Shown one piece after another: positions 44,401 through 56,146 of a stretch of 64,000 nt of DNA. The notes below the pieces were generated by a model. The model worked only from the letters and a program-made list of their open reading frames with translations. It was not told where the DNA came from and searched no databases. How positions within the stretch are numbered: the stretch's first letter is position 1; every line of letters begins with the position of its first letter. Origin of the DNA: Monosporascus cannonballus (taxonomy: Eukaryota; Ascomycota; Sordariomycetes; Xylariales). The stretch is from contig QJNS01000019.1 of the NCBI GenBank assembly GCA_004154925.1, positions 62,001-126,000 on the forward strand, given 5' to 3'. A program made the translations under genes and the position numbers.

Positions 44401-45002
44401 TGATAAACTTAGAAAATGAGGTGGGTTGAATGTAGGACTCTGATGGCTTGTGCACGTATTGAACCCGGATATGGTTCGTGTACGTCCAAATGTGGTTAAT
44501 GTCCAGTGCGGATAGCGATTTTGTCCGGTGTGGTTAAACGTTCTCAATCCCTATCGTGGGAATGGTGAAGCCGGAGAAGTCCCCCTCTCGGAAGAGAAAT
44601 ATTCGCATATAGCAGCCGACACGTCCGAGGTAATAAATCGGCAAAGGGTTTAAGGGGGCCAGTCAAATTCCATTGCCACGGACCAGCCCCATCATGTGTT
44701 CCTGGCCCCGTATCAGCCGTGGGGATAAGGAGAGGAAACTAGGATTTGGCAAGGATCTGGAAAATAGGATAGCTAGGATCTAATGCGGATCATAGCTAGT
44801 TCGTGCGACTGTGGACTCCCGCGGTGGGATAAACCGCCTTCTCATAAGCAAGTTAGATCCTAGTGGTTCTCCAGCTTTGAATGTCGAAGTTCTTTCATTT
44901 TTATCCTGTGTCGTTGAAGCTTTCTATCATTTTTTTCCGAGTATAACTATAGCATCGTCCAACTCGTCCACTCGCCAGGTGACCGACTCTACGCGAACCC
45001 CA
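41460..45002. other. Gene-poor spacer
   Basis: No gene supported in 3.5 kb. There is an AT-rich part around 42780-43000 and a small run of related TACGC/TGTACGC words near 44290-44330. Frames here are short and match nothing. The final part is the upstream region of the Rhodopsin-family gene. Confidence 0.45.
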
Positions 45003-46266
45003 ATGGAGATCGATCCTATCATCTTAGCGGCCTTCGGGCCTCCACCTGAGGGAATGGACTTAACAGAAGACCAGTCGCAAGCCAACAGTATAGCCGTCGT
45101 CGTCTGTCTCGTCCTAGCCGCCATAGCCCTAGTTCTTCGAATATGGGCGAGAAACTTGCAAAGCGTCGGCGTTAAGGCCGATGACTACTTGATTGTGGTT
45201 GCGCTCGTAAGTCTTGTTGCCTCGAGGCCTCAACTATCTGCTTACCGAGTATCAGGTATTCGTGTGCGGCACGGTTGGGCTCACAATCACCGGTGGTCAT
45301 TTTGGCGGGGGGCGACACCTATGGGCTAATAGTGTCGACGAGGTTAGCATGACGTTCAAGGTACGCTCCCAGTTGGATTGGTTGCCTTCTACCCCCTGCT
45401 AATTCTATCTAGGTGCTGTATTGCTATACGTATATCTATGCCGGCAGTGTCTCCTTTACGAAATTCTCCATTTTGCTCTTCTACAGCCGTATTTTCTCCA
45501 GAGGCACGACCTGGTTCAAGATCCGCCTTGCCTTTGCAGCCTTCCTTTCAATCGCTTATCCCATCTCAATCTGGGGAGTAATGGCGGGTGCTTGCAGGCC
45601 TATTAACTTCTTCTGGGACCAATTCAAAGGGGCCCAGGGGAAATGCATCGATATCAACACGCCCTTCATGGTTCTTACTGTGGCGAACATGGTCAACGAT
45701 ATAATTGTGTTGCTGGTGCCGATTCCGGAAATCTTGCAGCTTCAGATGTCGAATAGGAAGAAGGCTGGTGTTGCTGGTATTATGCTGTTAGGAGCTTTGT
45801 ACGTGATTCCTCCTATCTACGGTGTACATTCCCCCCTGCTAACTCCTCGTCTTGCAGTGTCTGCGTTGCGAGTATTGTGCGAATCTGGGCCTTCGCGGAA
45901 TACATCAACAGCATGGATCTTACCTGGAACGTGGCCGGAATCTTCCTTTGGTCATCTGTTGAACCAGCCGTGGCGATTATCTCCGCATGCCTTCCTGTTA
46001 TGCGTCCGCTTATTCGCCTCGGTCGTGACAAAATAGTGACGAAGACTGGAAGTCAGGGGGGTTCATCTAACAACTGGAGTCGTAAATATGCCCCTGGAGG
46101 TGGTGCCAAGAGCTATGTCCGATTTGGGGGTGACAATGCTTCCAAGTCGGGCGAAGAGGACGAGGTCGCCTTGACGACAATATCAAAGGGCGGGTTTGGC
46201 AGCCATAGTAAGGTCCCCAGCAACGTCATTATGGTGAAGTCTGAGATCAGTCAGTCGGGTAACTAG
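45003..46266 (+). CDS. Rhodopsin/PTH11-like integral membrane protein
   Basis: Predicted plasma-membrane protein of the fungal Rhodopsin-domain (SAT4/PTH11-like) family, 367 residues. Exons: 45003-45206, 45256-45360, 45413-45798 and 45858-46266, with introns of 49, 52 and 59 bp. All joins keep frame, and the third intron (GTACGT donor, GCTAACT branch, TTGCAG acceptor) restores LLGAFVCVASIVRIW. Hydrophobic helices include IAVVVCLVLAAIALVLRIWA, ADDYLIVVAL, FTKFSILLFYSRIF, IRLAFAAFLSIAYPISIWG, MVNDIIVLLVPIPEILQLQM and VAGIFLWSSVEPAVAIISAC. These show the family motifs DDYLI, KFSILLFY and EPAVAIISACLP. The C-terminal tail is hydrophilic and Gly/Ser/Lys-rich. There is no N-terminal CFEM cysteine domain. 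Role in signalling is inferred from the family. Confidence 0.87.
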
Positions 46267-49200
46267 CGAGTTACTATTACGACTTCGAATTGTCAGAATA
46301 TGTCATTCGTCTCAAAAGGAAAACGAAGTTTGTATATAAAATACTATTGATAGCCGCTAGGCTTACCTGACTTTGTGTGTAAATTTATTTAATCATGCTC
46401 TATCCGTACTACGTTAATCTCTGATGTATGTTAGGTCCCAGATTCGCCCTGCTGCTATTTCAACGGTTAAGGATGCCCTTACGTCCATCTCGAACAATCA
46501 TCGTTGTTCGCTACAGCACTGTCAGAGAAAACACGGACGCCAAGGGTCGATAGCTTAGTAACGTAATAGAACCGACGAGGCTGATATGCAGATCTTCCTC
46601 AATAACGACAATATGAGGGGCTAATGGGTGCGTCAGCTATGGTTCAATTCTGCAACCGTCTTGGGGGGCGCAGATGTCACACCGGGATCTACACAATACA
46701 GTGGCATATGTTAATACAATGCCTAAACAAGAAGCTATTCAACATGTCGCTGAAAGAGAGCCAAGCCGTAAAGACGTGATCCATTCCAGTATCCACGTCC
46801 ATCCGGTACCCATCCCGAAAAAAATCCGACCCCCAGGGGCCAGGCCCGAAAGAGCAGACAAGGTCATGGTTTCCGCATCCCGTTCCGCCTACGTGGGACG
46901 CCTGTAATGAAACGGTGTCACAACTCGAACTGGCAAACCCCCTCGAGCATGTGGTGGGCGTGCGATGGTGAGTTCGCACTGTCTCGCTTATCGCAAGGTT
47001 CATCAGTCTTGGGACGAATACGGGTCCCTTGTAAAATGCTGTCGTGGTGACTGGCCATACGAGTCGCAATAACAAGTGCTTACTATACGGAGCAGATCAC
47101 AGTCTCCATCAGCGCTAAAGAGACCACCCATTCAACACGCGGATTTCTTCAACGGTCGATCCTCTAGGGCCCAACGCGGGCCACGAGAGGATTAGAGCTG
47201 AGTAAATATTACTACGCGTTGAAAATTATGCACACCTTATTTCCCCATCAAACAACCTTCTAAAGCTTGCCGTTTCCATTAACAGCGAATTCTGTCAAAA
47301 CAACTCTAATAAATTAATAGAAAATGGTTATTCTAGCCTTTTTATCCGTAGTTTAATATATTATATTAATTTTCTTTCGTTTTAATCGCTAATTGTGAAT
47401 AAGTTATCGCGATATATATATTAGAACGTAGCTATTAGCGATAGTAATATATAGTTTATGAAATATATAATGCGTTTGAATATAATAATACATTGCTTTC
47501 ATTATATAAACAACTGGTATTTTATATATTTAATGTTATTTACGGTAATTTTAAATCATAATATGCTTATTTTTAAACATTATAAACTTTAAACCATATA
47601 TTTTGCCATTGAATAGTATTTTAAGTGAGTTAAATTTTAACCGTTTTAGTTGTGGAAGTGGAGTGTGCGCGACTTTCGATGTGCAGTATTTCTTACCTAA
47701 GAACTGTACTTAGGGTGTTGCGATCCACATGCTACCTGCCACCCCCCCATGGTTACATCCGCTGCAATATTTTCTTACGGGCTCCGCATTGACGGCTCAC
47801 ATTAACGGCCCGCAAAAACGGCCCGCTTCCATGCGCGAATAGCGTTCGGCAGCGCATATCCCACTCTTTTAGGTTCTTAACAAGGGGAAGTACGGCATCG
47901 CACCCGTACCAATGGTAAATTTTGCACAAGGCCACTTTAAAAACTTAACGCTATTCACTTCTGCCTAGTTTACAGTATTAATTATAATGCTTGGACGGTT
48001 TTCGCCTTTGCGGTTATAATAGGCTCATTTTAGGATATAGTACAGTCCACTCCTCAAGGCACAATTTCCGATGCTAGTTACATAGGCCGGGACTCGTCTG
48101 GAGTGGCGTCTCCGCCGCCCACTCTACCCACATCTAGAGACGGCACCACACAAGTCAGGAATCGATCTCCCAGGAACCAGGAGTCGCCGTCCGGACAGCT
48201 TTCTGTCGCACCATATGGTGTGATACAGACAGGACAGGGCTGGGGTTCGGCCCGCTGGCCGAATCTAGAGTATCGTGGCCGGCCTAAGCGCGTTTCAAGT
48301 AAGGAGGAGTCTTGGTCCCCAGACCCAAATCCCCCTTAGCGAAGAACTTCCTCCACTCTTAACTGGCTCCCGAAAAGGCTAACAACTAGATTGGCCTTCA
48401 AGGTGAGTCACGGAGGGCCCGTGTCCCAAGGGTTAAAGAAAGGTTATATAGCCCTCGAACATACACGCCTGGTTGCCGCGTACGGCGCTTTTGTCAGGTT
48501 GGCATATGATACTAATTAATGCATGAATATGAGCCATGCGTGAATCACAATCAAAATAGGCCCGCTAGTCAGGGTGCCCATGGAAAGTAGGCAGCACAAT
48601 ATTCCATATCCTAATATCCCAGAATAACAAAACCACCGCTGTCCAACACGAATTTCACACGAGGCATGACTCGACCCTGGCAGTACGCTTCTCACAAGAT
48701 CTCTTGACTTGTCCGAGTATCCCTTCAATTGAGTTTCCCCGTGTGGGCTCCGACAAAATCGAGATGATAGCGACTGGTAAGGACGACTGTAGCTCCACAT
48801 GCAGCTGCCGACTGCGCGCAATATTTTTCCCCCATATATTGCATGAGTTGTTCCTTCTAAGGATGACCACCTACGAGCCTCGCCAAACCAGAAAGTGTTT
48901 TATCAGGACGTGACCGAGGGGCAGAAACCTAGCTGAGGATGGATGGTATCGTGTCAGGTGGATGATGGGGAAGTTCCGAAGAACGTCTCATTCTATGTAG
49001 AGGCATTGGTGCCCCATTCCTCTGATATATGTATGGAAGGTCAGGAAAGGAGCCAGTACTATTGCGCCCTAGAACCTCTATGTCCTCTCCGAGCCCCCTT
49101 CTATGAAGTTGCTAGCCTGTCACTTCGGGGGTTAACATTCTATTTCCTGACAGATGGTAAGATGTACAATCCACGGATTTGGCAAGACTTCCTCAAAGTA

Positions 49201-49702
49201 AAGGAATGTATCCCCGAGATCTTGTCTCGTCCGTTGTTTCCGTATTGCACGCGCTGTATGGCTTGGAATCGTGTATCAGCAGGCATGTCGCCTATGTGGG
49301 ACCAAGCTGGCCGAAGAGACTTCGGATGAAACATGTTCGTTGTTTGATCTGGTGCCAAGTCGCATTTCGAGCGATTGCCCATCGTGAGACGTCTCTGCGC
49401 TTCAGGCAACCAGGGGTATTAGTTACACCAGAGTACAAGTAAAACTTATCAAGTAATAAAGAGTCGATGAAGAAGTGTTACAGGTCCAGCCTCCTTTCTA
49501 GAAGCAGGCACTTGGAGATATCGGAATAGGAGACAAAAGGCAAGTGAGTTGAACGACTTAAGACCAAGCGAAGAGGTCTTGAACTATTTCCGTAAACGCC
49601 GCTGGATGTTTCCATAACCAAGTTCCAAGCAATAATCTATGCTCCAGATCCCAGAACGCCCATTTCTGTCTAAACAAAATGCTGCATTCCATACAGCACT
49701 GG
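46267..49702. other. Gene-poor spacer
   Basis: No gene supported in 3.4 kb. It includes the AT-rich island listed separately. A 60-codon minus-strand frame at 47753-47935 next to the island might be a transposon relic, but I recognise no domain. Confidence 0.45.
47280..47660. other. Extremely AT-rich island
   Basis: About 380 bp are dominated by TA, AT, AATT and TTTA words with very few C or G, unlike the rest of the window. It contains short inverted words such as ATCGCTAAT and ATTAGCGAT (about 47386 and 47432). The abrupt boundaries and TpA excess resemble a RIP-degraded element, but no repeat copy is present in the window to prove it. Confidence 0.6.
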
Positions 49703-51218
49703 TTAATTTGCCTCAACCGCGTCCGCCTTATTGTCTTCTTCATAACCCTCGACCTTCATATCCTTTAGCCCTAACTCCTCCTCTTCCTCGTCTGTCCGTT
49801 GGTAGTCCTCGGTGGTCATCTGCGGATCGTCCTGGTCCGGGTCAACAGCCTTTTGGACGTAGCTGCTAGCCAGTGGGTCCGTGAGGATGATGGTGAACTT
49901 CTTCTCGCCCTTGATTGCTGCATCGAGGTCGCTGAAGAATGCCGTCCACTTGATCTTCTCGTCGGGTGCTAAGGAGTCGCCGCCTTCGCCGGAAGCCTCA
50001 AAGATTTGGGCGTGCAAGTCGTCCCGCACTTGTGTCAGAAGACCCTCCACTGTTGTGAATCGACCGCCTAATGTCCCCGGATTGACCTGGAGACTAAGTT
50101 CGGGACACTCCAGAGCGCAGCTCTCGCTCTTTAGAATATCTCGCGCGAGGTCTTCCGCGGATTCGACCTTCAGGGTAATTTTCTTGCCTAGCTCGGGGAT
50201 CTCTCCGCCAGTCTTGACATCGTTCGACCGGTACCCGCACTCCTGGCAGACAGTGGACATCAAGACGACAGCCTTAAAGTGAGGAATATCCACCATCTTC
50301 ATGTTCGTTGTGCACGGGCGCATGCAGCCAGGGCATGTGGCAGGGAAAGCATAAACTTGATCCGGGATGATATCGTCGTCCGGAGGTGTCTGGGTGGCGT
50401 CAACAGGGAGAGGATCTGATGAACTCAGACCTAGAGCCTCGTTCTGCTCCTGCGTCCGGGTGTAGTCTCGCTTTTCCCACTTTCCAATGCCGTCTCTTAT
50501 GTTAGGAGAAATCCAAGAATTTCCGGCGGGATCATCGACTGAAAGCCGGAATGGGAAAGCGTCGCCAGCCAACATGGCGCGGGCCTTGGCAATGATTTCG
50601 GCTATCTTTTCATAGACCTCTGGCGCCTGTTCTTTGCGCGCTTCTTGCCCTAGCTCTAGATCGTCGACTATGCCACGAAGAAGGCCCTCAACGTTTGTGA
50701 GTTGGCCCCGCCCAGGGGGGACCTCCAGATCCAACTCGATGAACTTGACAACGGCAGTGTCGGACTTGACGACGGTTCGCTCGAAGTCTTGCATAGCCGT
50801 GAGTCGCAGGAGGTAGCTGGAACCTCTTGGTTGAATGGTGCCAGCAGATTGAATCTCGTTGTTGCTGAAGCCACACTTGTCGCAGGAGAAGGACATGACG
50901 ATAACTTGGCGGAAGTAGGGAATGGCTGTAAGGAGCATGCGCGTTATGCCCTAGAAGATATGTGTCAATACGGGGGGTATTTGGGACAAGCAAAAACATT
51001 CATGTAATGGGTCGCTTTACATTCTCGCGACAGTTCATACATAGAGACTCGATCTCGTCGACAATTTTCTCGTCGTCGCCTCCGTCTTGAAGCGCGCCGT
51101 TTGTCCCATTCGTAGTAGGTGCGAGGTGGTCGACTTTCTTGCCGATGGTCTCGAAGAACTCGTTTGGGGACGCCGTCGCCGGGCCGTTACCGTTGGTGTG
51201 CTCTTCAGGTGCAGGCAT
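49703..51218 (-). CDS. ZPR1: ZPR1 zinc-finger protein
   Basis: Conserved eukaryotic protein that binds translation elongation factor eEF1A and assists its folding, shuttling between cytoplasm and nucleus. Exons on minus are 51021-51218 and 49703-50950, with a 70-bp intron (GTAAAG donor, TTCTAG acceptor), giving 481 residues. The splice falls inside zinc finger 1 and restores CMNCRENGITRMLLTAIPYF. Finger 1 ligands are C60, C63, C89 and C92; finger 2 has C272, C275, C301 and C304. Duplicated ZPR1 domains follow each finger (TNVEGLLRGIVDDL and TTVEGLLTQVRDDLH). The C-terminal tail is acidic (TDEEEEELGLKD). Confidence 0.93.
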
Positions 51219-51663
51219 TGTGTATCTCGTGTTATGAAGAAATGAACAATATCCCAGTTGTTTCTTTTATCTGAATCCGAACATTGATTTGGGGTTGACT
51301 CGGAGTTTGCGCCTTCTAGAATTTTTTGGAGGGGTAATTCTACGTGCTTTTTGGTTTTTAGCGCGGGATGATAAACGTCTGTGTCATACCAGGAGCCCCT
51401 AATCTGCGATAGGTATAGTATGAAAAAATGCCACTGAGAGAAGATCCGAGAATGTTCGGGAGTCCTCATTAGCGCGATACTCGTCTCGAACAGACTCTCA
51501 AGGTGGTGATACTGAGAGTGATCTGTATCCACAGGTATGATGGACGAGTCACCGAGAGATTCCTATTAGTCATAGTTGGGAGTTAAAAGACTCTCAAGGA
51601 CCGAACTCCAAGATGCTTTTTGAGGTTAAAGTTCATTCCAGGTGAGAGTACTATCGGTAGCCG
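51219..51663. other. ZPR1 promoter and 3' region of the RNase P subunit gene
   Basis: 445 bp between two minus-strand genes. No gene supported; ACTCTCAAGG words recur near 51494 and 51590. Confidence 0.4.
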
Positions 51664-52305
51664 TCACTTCTTCAAGAAATCAGAGAGACTCAAACCGAGG
51701 CCGCCTTGAGGCTTGGAGCTAGCAGACTGAGACTGCTGAAGAAGTGCTTGTAGTCCCTGCTTCCTAGTTTTCGCTCTCTTCTTACTGCTAGCATTGGCAG
51801 TGGCCGGCTTGGTAGGCTCTGCTGATGATATGTGTTCATCATGGCTAGCTGATGTACTAGCATAGATAGAGCTCTGGCTTGCACGGCCCTGAGGAATTTT
51901 CGTGGGAAGCTTTAGACGACGCCTATGAACTGGAGCTGGTGGGGGAATGGCGATGGTGGTAGAACACCCGCACATCCCACATTTCAAGCGCTTTCGTGTC
52001 TTATGAGCAGTATGGGATTTCTCTTCCGCCGCTGGTTGCCGGGTCTTCTCCTTGCGCGACTTCATTCGACGAAGGGCCTTGTCTGTCTCCAGCTTGAATT
52101 CACTGCCGTGCCCGGGGATCATGATATGACCACAGCAGCCGCATACGCGCTGTCTCTGTACATCGGATTGCTGCAGGTCATGGTGGAACATAAGCGAGTT
52201 CCGCTGCGTCATGAGATGCGCTGAGATTTGCGGAGATGTAGTCGCAAGGAGATGAGCCGCATTGGTGAGAAAACTGAGACTCTGGGGGAGGGTATCAGGC
52301 GCCAT
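51664..52305 (-). CDS. RNase P/MRP subunit, Rpr2/Rpp21/SNM1 type
   Basis: Predicted zinc-binding protein subunit of nuclear RNase P or RNase MRP, which process precursor tRNA and rRNA. Single exon, 213 residues from ATG at 52305 (MAPDTLPQSLSFLTNAAHLL). An in-frame ATG at 52503 would add 66 residues without family likeness, so I prefer the shorter form. The N-terminal helical part with SLMFHHDLQQSDVQRQ precedes the zinc ribbon made of CGCCG then RKRLKCGMCGC, the Rpr2 pattern of two CxxC pairs. The C-terminus is Ser/Lys/Arg-rich with SSKKRAKTRK, likely nuclear. Which of the Rpr2 or Snm1 orthologues it is cannot be settled. Confidence 0.75.
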   Translation of the reverse strand: MAPDTLPQSLSFLTNAAHLLATTSPQISAHLMTQRNSLMFHHDLQQSDVQRQRVCGCCGHIMIPGHGSEFKLETDKALRRMKSRKEKTRQPAAEEKSHTAHKTRKRLKCGMCGCSTTIAIPPPAPVHRRRLKLPTKIPQGRASQSSIYASTSASHDEHISSAEPTKPATANASSKKRAKTRKQGLQALLQQSQSASSKPQGGLGLSLSDFLKK

Positions 52306-53209
52306 TGTGGAAGGGTTTAGAAATCTCACTGCCAATGCGTTACACCTTGTGAATAAAACCGAGGTCTGAATTTCAGACTTTGGCCGGAGCGAGGATTGAA
52401 TATTCTGTGTGAACCTTGAGGGTGTTTCAGAAAAGCAGTCTGATTTCTTTTCGGGACTTTTGGACCTGCTAAACCCCACTGTAAATTTGGCTGCCGGCGC
52501 CATCAATCGTCCCGAACGTCAATGCCAAGCACTGCCCAGGTGCTCCCCTGTAACAACTAAGTAACGCTCTCCACTCACTATCCTGACAGCGTACATCTTA
52601 GTGCATTAACTCTAAACGAACCCAGCACAAGGTTATCATGTTCGAGAGGATTCTTAGCTGTGAGTTCGACTTAACCAGCTGGTGTCGTCTAATACTCTCT
52701 GTGTCATGAGACTATCTCGCTTACTTGGTGACGGCGCTATGCATGCTACGTTGCCATCAGCGGCAGTCAGAGCAGCCTGCTTTAGTGCTGCATCATAATC
52801 GACCATAGCAACGAGGCGGCTGACTTCATATTAGTCAATACCTCAACAAGTCACACAATATTCTCTTACTAACGCCCATTAGTGTCGACAGCCGGAATGT
52901 GATCAAGGGAGCTGAGAATGCTGGCTGGGGCCGGGGGACAGTGAGGCTGATATGCCAAGCTAAATTCCCTTCCCCCAAAGTCCCGCCATATTCCACGAAA
53001 CCTTACTTGTCTGACTCTGACGGTAATCTGCCGGATGTCACGAGTCACCGAGAGCTGAACATACAATGTAAACATTTAGGGTTGTAAAGCTGTACGAAGG
53101 CTTATAAGCGTCTCTCGGCCCCAACTGTTCGTAGTTAAACAAATACGCCGGCCATTAGCATATCTTCAGAAGACCCAGTTCACAAGTCTCTTCACCAGTT
53201 CAGCTCATC
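52306..53209. promoter_or_regulatory. Divergent promoter region
   Basis: About 900 bp between the RNase P subunit (minus) and the alpha/beta hydrolase (plus). No gene supported. Part of the left side may be 5' UTR or extra coding sequence of the RNase P subunit (open to 52506). Confidence 0.45.
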
Positions 53210-54308
53210 ATGTTGAAATTCTATCTCAGTTATTCCTATATCTACTGGCGAAGACCAAGCGGTCCGCCTCCTGCTCCGCCGGAAGGACTTGAGCGCATCT
53301 GGGCTCAGACACCTAGCGGTAAGATCGAGGTCCTATCTGCGAAGCCGGCGCATCCCACTTCGAAAACGCCGGTGGTCTTCGCACATGGCGGAATGGGTTG
53401 TGCATGGATGTGGACGCCCTATATGCGCTACCTCGCCGAAAGGGGCGTCCCCTGCTATGCCATATCTACCCGCGGACACGGGAATAGCTGGCACCCATCC
53501 TTCCTGCGAATGCTGTATACCGTCACTAGGAGAGATCTTGGGGACGACCTGGTTGCAGGTATCAAGGCGGTCCGGGAGAGAGAAGGCAGCGAGGTTATTC
53601 TCGTTGGCCATTCGAGCGGCGGTGGGTTGGGCCAATTCCTTCTCCACGAAGGCGACATCAAGGTCAAGGGCCTCGCGCTTTTGAGCGCTGTCCCAGGCAC
53701 CGGATCGTAGGCAGCACCAGGCATTCAGAAACCCACTTCACGGCTAACGGAGTAGCAGATGGCAAGTCTATCTTAACTGGGCTCGGTTTGACCCTTGGTT
53801 CTGTATCAGGATGCTATTCCATGGCTGGCATTCTAACTCGCCCCTTTCACATCCATTCCTAACCAGACAAGCCTTCTTCAGTAAGGACTACCCCGAAGCT
53901 GAGCTTCTGGAGTTTCAGCGACATCTAAGCCGCTATGAAAGCTTTCTCTGGCCCATTTGGATGTTGCTGCCATTTGTCGACGCCAAGAAGCTTCTTCAAA
54001 ATATCACTGGTTGGGGCGCGAGTGACAGGTTGTTGATCATGGCCGGCACGGGAGACAAAATGATGACCAAGAATATCCAGCAGAAGGCCGCCAACGCTTA
54101 TCGCATAGCATTCTCGGAGTTGGTCAAGGACAAGAAGCTCGAGGCCAAGGACGAAGAAGTCCGCCCTTTGGCCGGTGAAGGCGGCATGGATAATTCTGGT
54201 CGCGGCGTCAGACTGGCCTGGGTCCCGGGCGCAGGGCATCACCTCCAAAATGATATTATGTGGGAAATCGGTGTAGAGAAACTTCTCGCTTTCCTGCAGC
54301 AGCTATAA
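53210..54308 (+). CDS. Alpha/beta hydrolase
   Basis: Serine hydrolase of 348 residues. Exons 53210-53706 and 53759-54308 with a 52-bp intron (GTAGGC donor, GCTAACG branch, TAGCAG acceptor). The splice gives GTGSWQVYLNWARFDPWFCI, in good agreement with the cap region of this family. Catalytic features: oxyanion FAHGGMG (57-63), nucleophile S135 in VGHSSGG, and His in GAGHHLQND near the C-terminus. MLKFYLSYSYIYWRR is a short hydrophobic-basic N-terminus, not a clear signal peptide. The substrate is unknown; many fungal relatives are annotated simply as hydrolases. Confidence 0.83.
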
Positions 54309-54541
54309 CCTGGTTCTAACCAAATTAGGCCTTAAAATATTCGGGTGGTTATTGAGCGAGCATCGGTTTGGGGACGGGAGTCATGGTGTTGGTGTTGACG
54401 TTGGGCTTGAATATTCTCCGCTCGCAACAATATATAAAAGTCACTAGACCTGTGCATTCTGTTCTTTGGCAAGGCTCCGCCCTGGCTCTCAAGCCTGAGC
54501 GCCCCCCGGGGCAATTCGATAGTAGCCTTCGGGCCACCATA

Positions 54542-56146
54542 TCACTCCGTTCGCAGCCCTGTACTATCAAGCCGGAACTTCCCCCACACAGAGCTTTCTG
54601 CAAGCTCTTCGATCTGGAGATCAAGTATATCGCGCGCGACATCGACCCATTCCGCATCCTCGATCTGGTTCTTGGCCTCGTCCCAATCCAGCGGGCACTC
54701 GGGGATTTCCGGCTTCGCCCTCCAACTGTCGCTGAGCGCGGGCATCTCGGGTTTCCTCGGCGCGGCAGCATTCTTCTCGCCATCGGCCGCCGTCGACGGG
54801 GCCGTGACGTGCTGCATGTGCTCGCAGGCCTGGACGCTGGCCCTGAGGTTCTTGAAGTTGCGCAGCCTCTCGAGGCTGCCGTCCTCCTCGCTCTCGCGCA
54901 CCAGGCCGTAGCGGTTCGAGCCCTCGAAGAACTCGTACACGATGCCTCCGGAGAACGTGTCCGTCATGTCCCGCGACAGGATCGAGCGCGTCTCCTGGAA
55001 GAGGCGGGCCCCGAGCCCCGCGTTCGCGCCGTACTCGGAGAAGAACACCGGTATGTGCGCATCCCTGAACGTTCGCAACTGCGAGCGGAGCGGTCAGACA
55101 GACCTTCTTCTCTAACCGGGGGCTGGTGCGGTCAATCTCGCGAATAAACCAAACTTACCAGAAGATCGTACCCGGAAATGGACATTGATGATTTCCCGAC
55201 CCAGTCGTAGCAGTTGAACTATGTAGGGTTCTCCTCGTCAGTAGGTACTTAGGTATGTATGCCGCGCAAAAAGACGGCGAATGCAAGGGAGAGCGGAGGG
55301 TCGGGGGGGTTTCTCACAGCGTAGAAGTCGATCGCCTCCGCCTCGTCGCCCGCTGCAAAGTACTCGTACTGCAGCCGGATGAACTCCTTGATGTCCGCGG
55401 CCTTGTATCCCACGGGCAGCACCCTGCGGCCGGCGACCTGGGCCGCCAGCGCCATGTACCGCTTGACGACGCGCGGCAGGGCGCGGACGACGGGCGCGGC
55501 CGCCGTGTCACGGGCTGAGTCGATGAACTCCTCCGCGACAAAGAGGCCTAGCGTGTTGCGGTACGCCGCCAGGCAGTCGACGCGCCGGAACAGCTGCAGC
55601 ATGCCCTGGGTCACCTCGGAGGACTCCATGCGGACTTTTCTCATATGTTTCATCTCGCTGTGGTTCAAGAGGCACTGATATTTTAAGGAAAAAGCCGATT
55701 AGCAGATGGGGCGAGTTGCCGTGAGGAGGCGACCCACGGATAGCACGTAGATGCCGGCCTCGGCCAACATTTCCATGGCAGCATCGTGATTCTTGTCCGC
55801 GTTGACGTAGGCTGTGGCATTCCCATGAGACCTAGGTTCCGAATAGGAGGGGTAGTTCGTGTATGGACTCACGGACGAACAACGTGTTGATTCCCAACTC
55901 TTTCAAAAGCGGGATGCTCCTCTCTAGCTTCTCTAATCGCTCGTCCGTGAGGGGGTCCTGACTCAAGCGGGACCCCCTACCCGTGTCCTTGTGCGCTTGG
56001 TACACCACGCCGTTGATGATGAACTAATTAGAGGCGGATATGAGCTGAGCCTTATTTTGTCTGTGTGTCTTGCCGCGACTTACGCGATCTTCGCCTTTCC
56101 AGAGGTAGCGACCTCTAATGCTGATGGGAGTTATCGATTCCGCCAT
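54542..56146 (-). CDS. GH72 glucanosyltransferase-like protein, atypical
   Basis: Related to the Gas/Gel family that elongates cell-wall beta-1,3-glucan. Six exons on minus: 56084-56146, 55873-56023, 55738-55811, 55318-55674, 55159-55218 and 54542-55078, giving 413 residues. Family segments: ITPISIRGRYLWKGEDRFII then NGVVYQ, PYVNADKNHD, the FVAEEFID region, NCYDWVGKSSMSISGYDLL, and IPVFFSEYGAN with nucleophile E250. Oddities: GH72 normally has AGNE at the acid/base, here AEE (E144 replaces Asn, E145 kept). The protein begins right at the mature N-terminus with no signal peptide, and there is no GPI signal. An ACAG acceptor-like sequence lies one base before the ATG, so an upstream exon encoding a signal peptide is possible. 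It may be inactive or have another role. Confidence 0.75.

Noticed and set aside
46636..46666. GGTTCAATTCT resembling a tRNA B box
   Set aside because: No matching A box, acceptor stem or cloverleaf could be folded around it.
52306..52503. Longer N-terminus for the Rpr2-type protein
   Set aside because: An in-frame ATG exists at 52503, but the added residues look unlike the family; kept only as an alternative.
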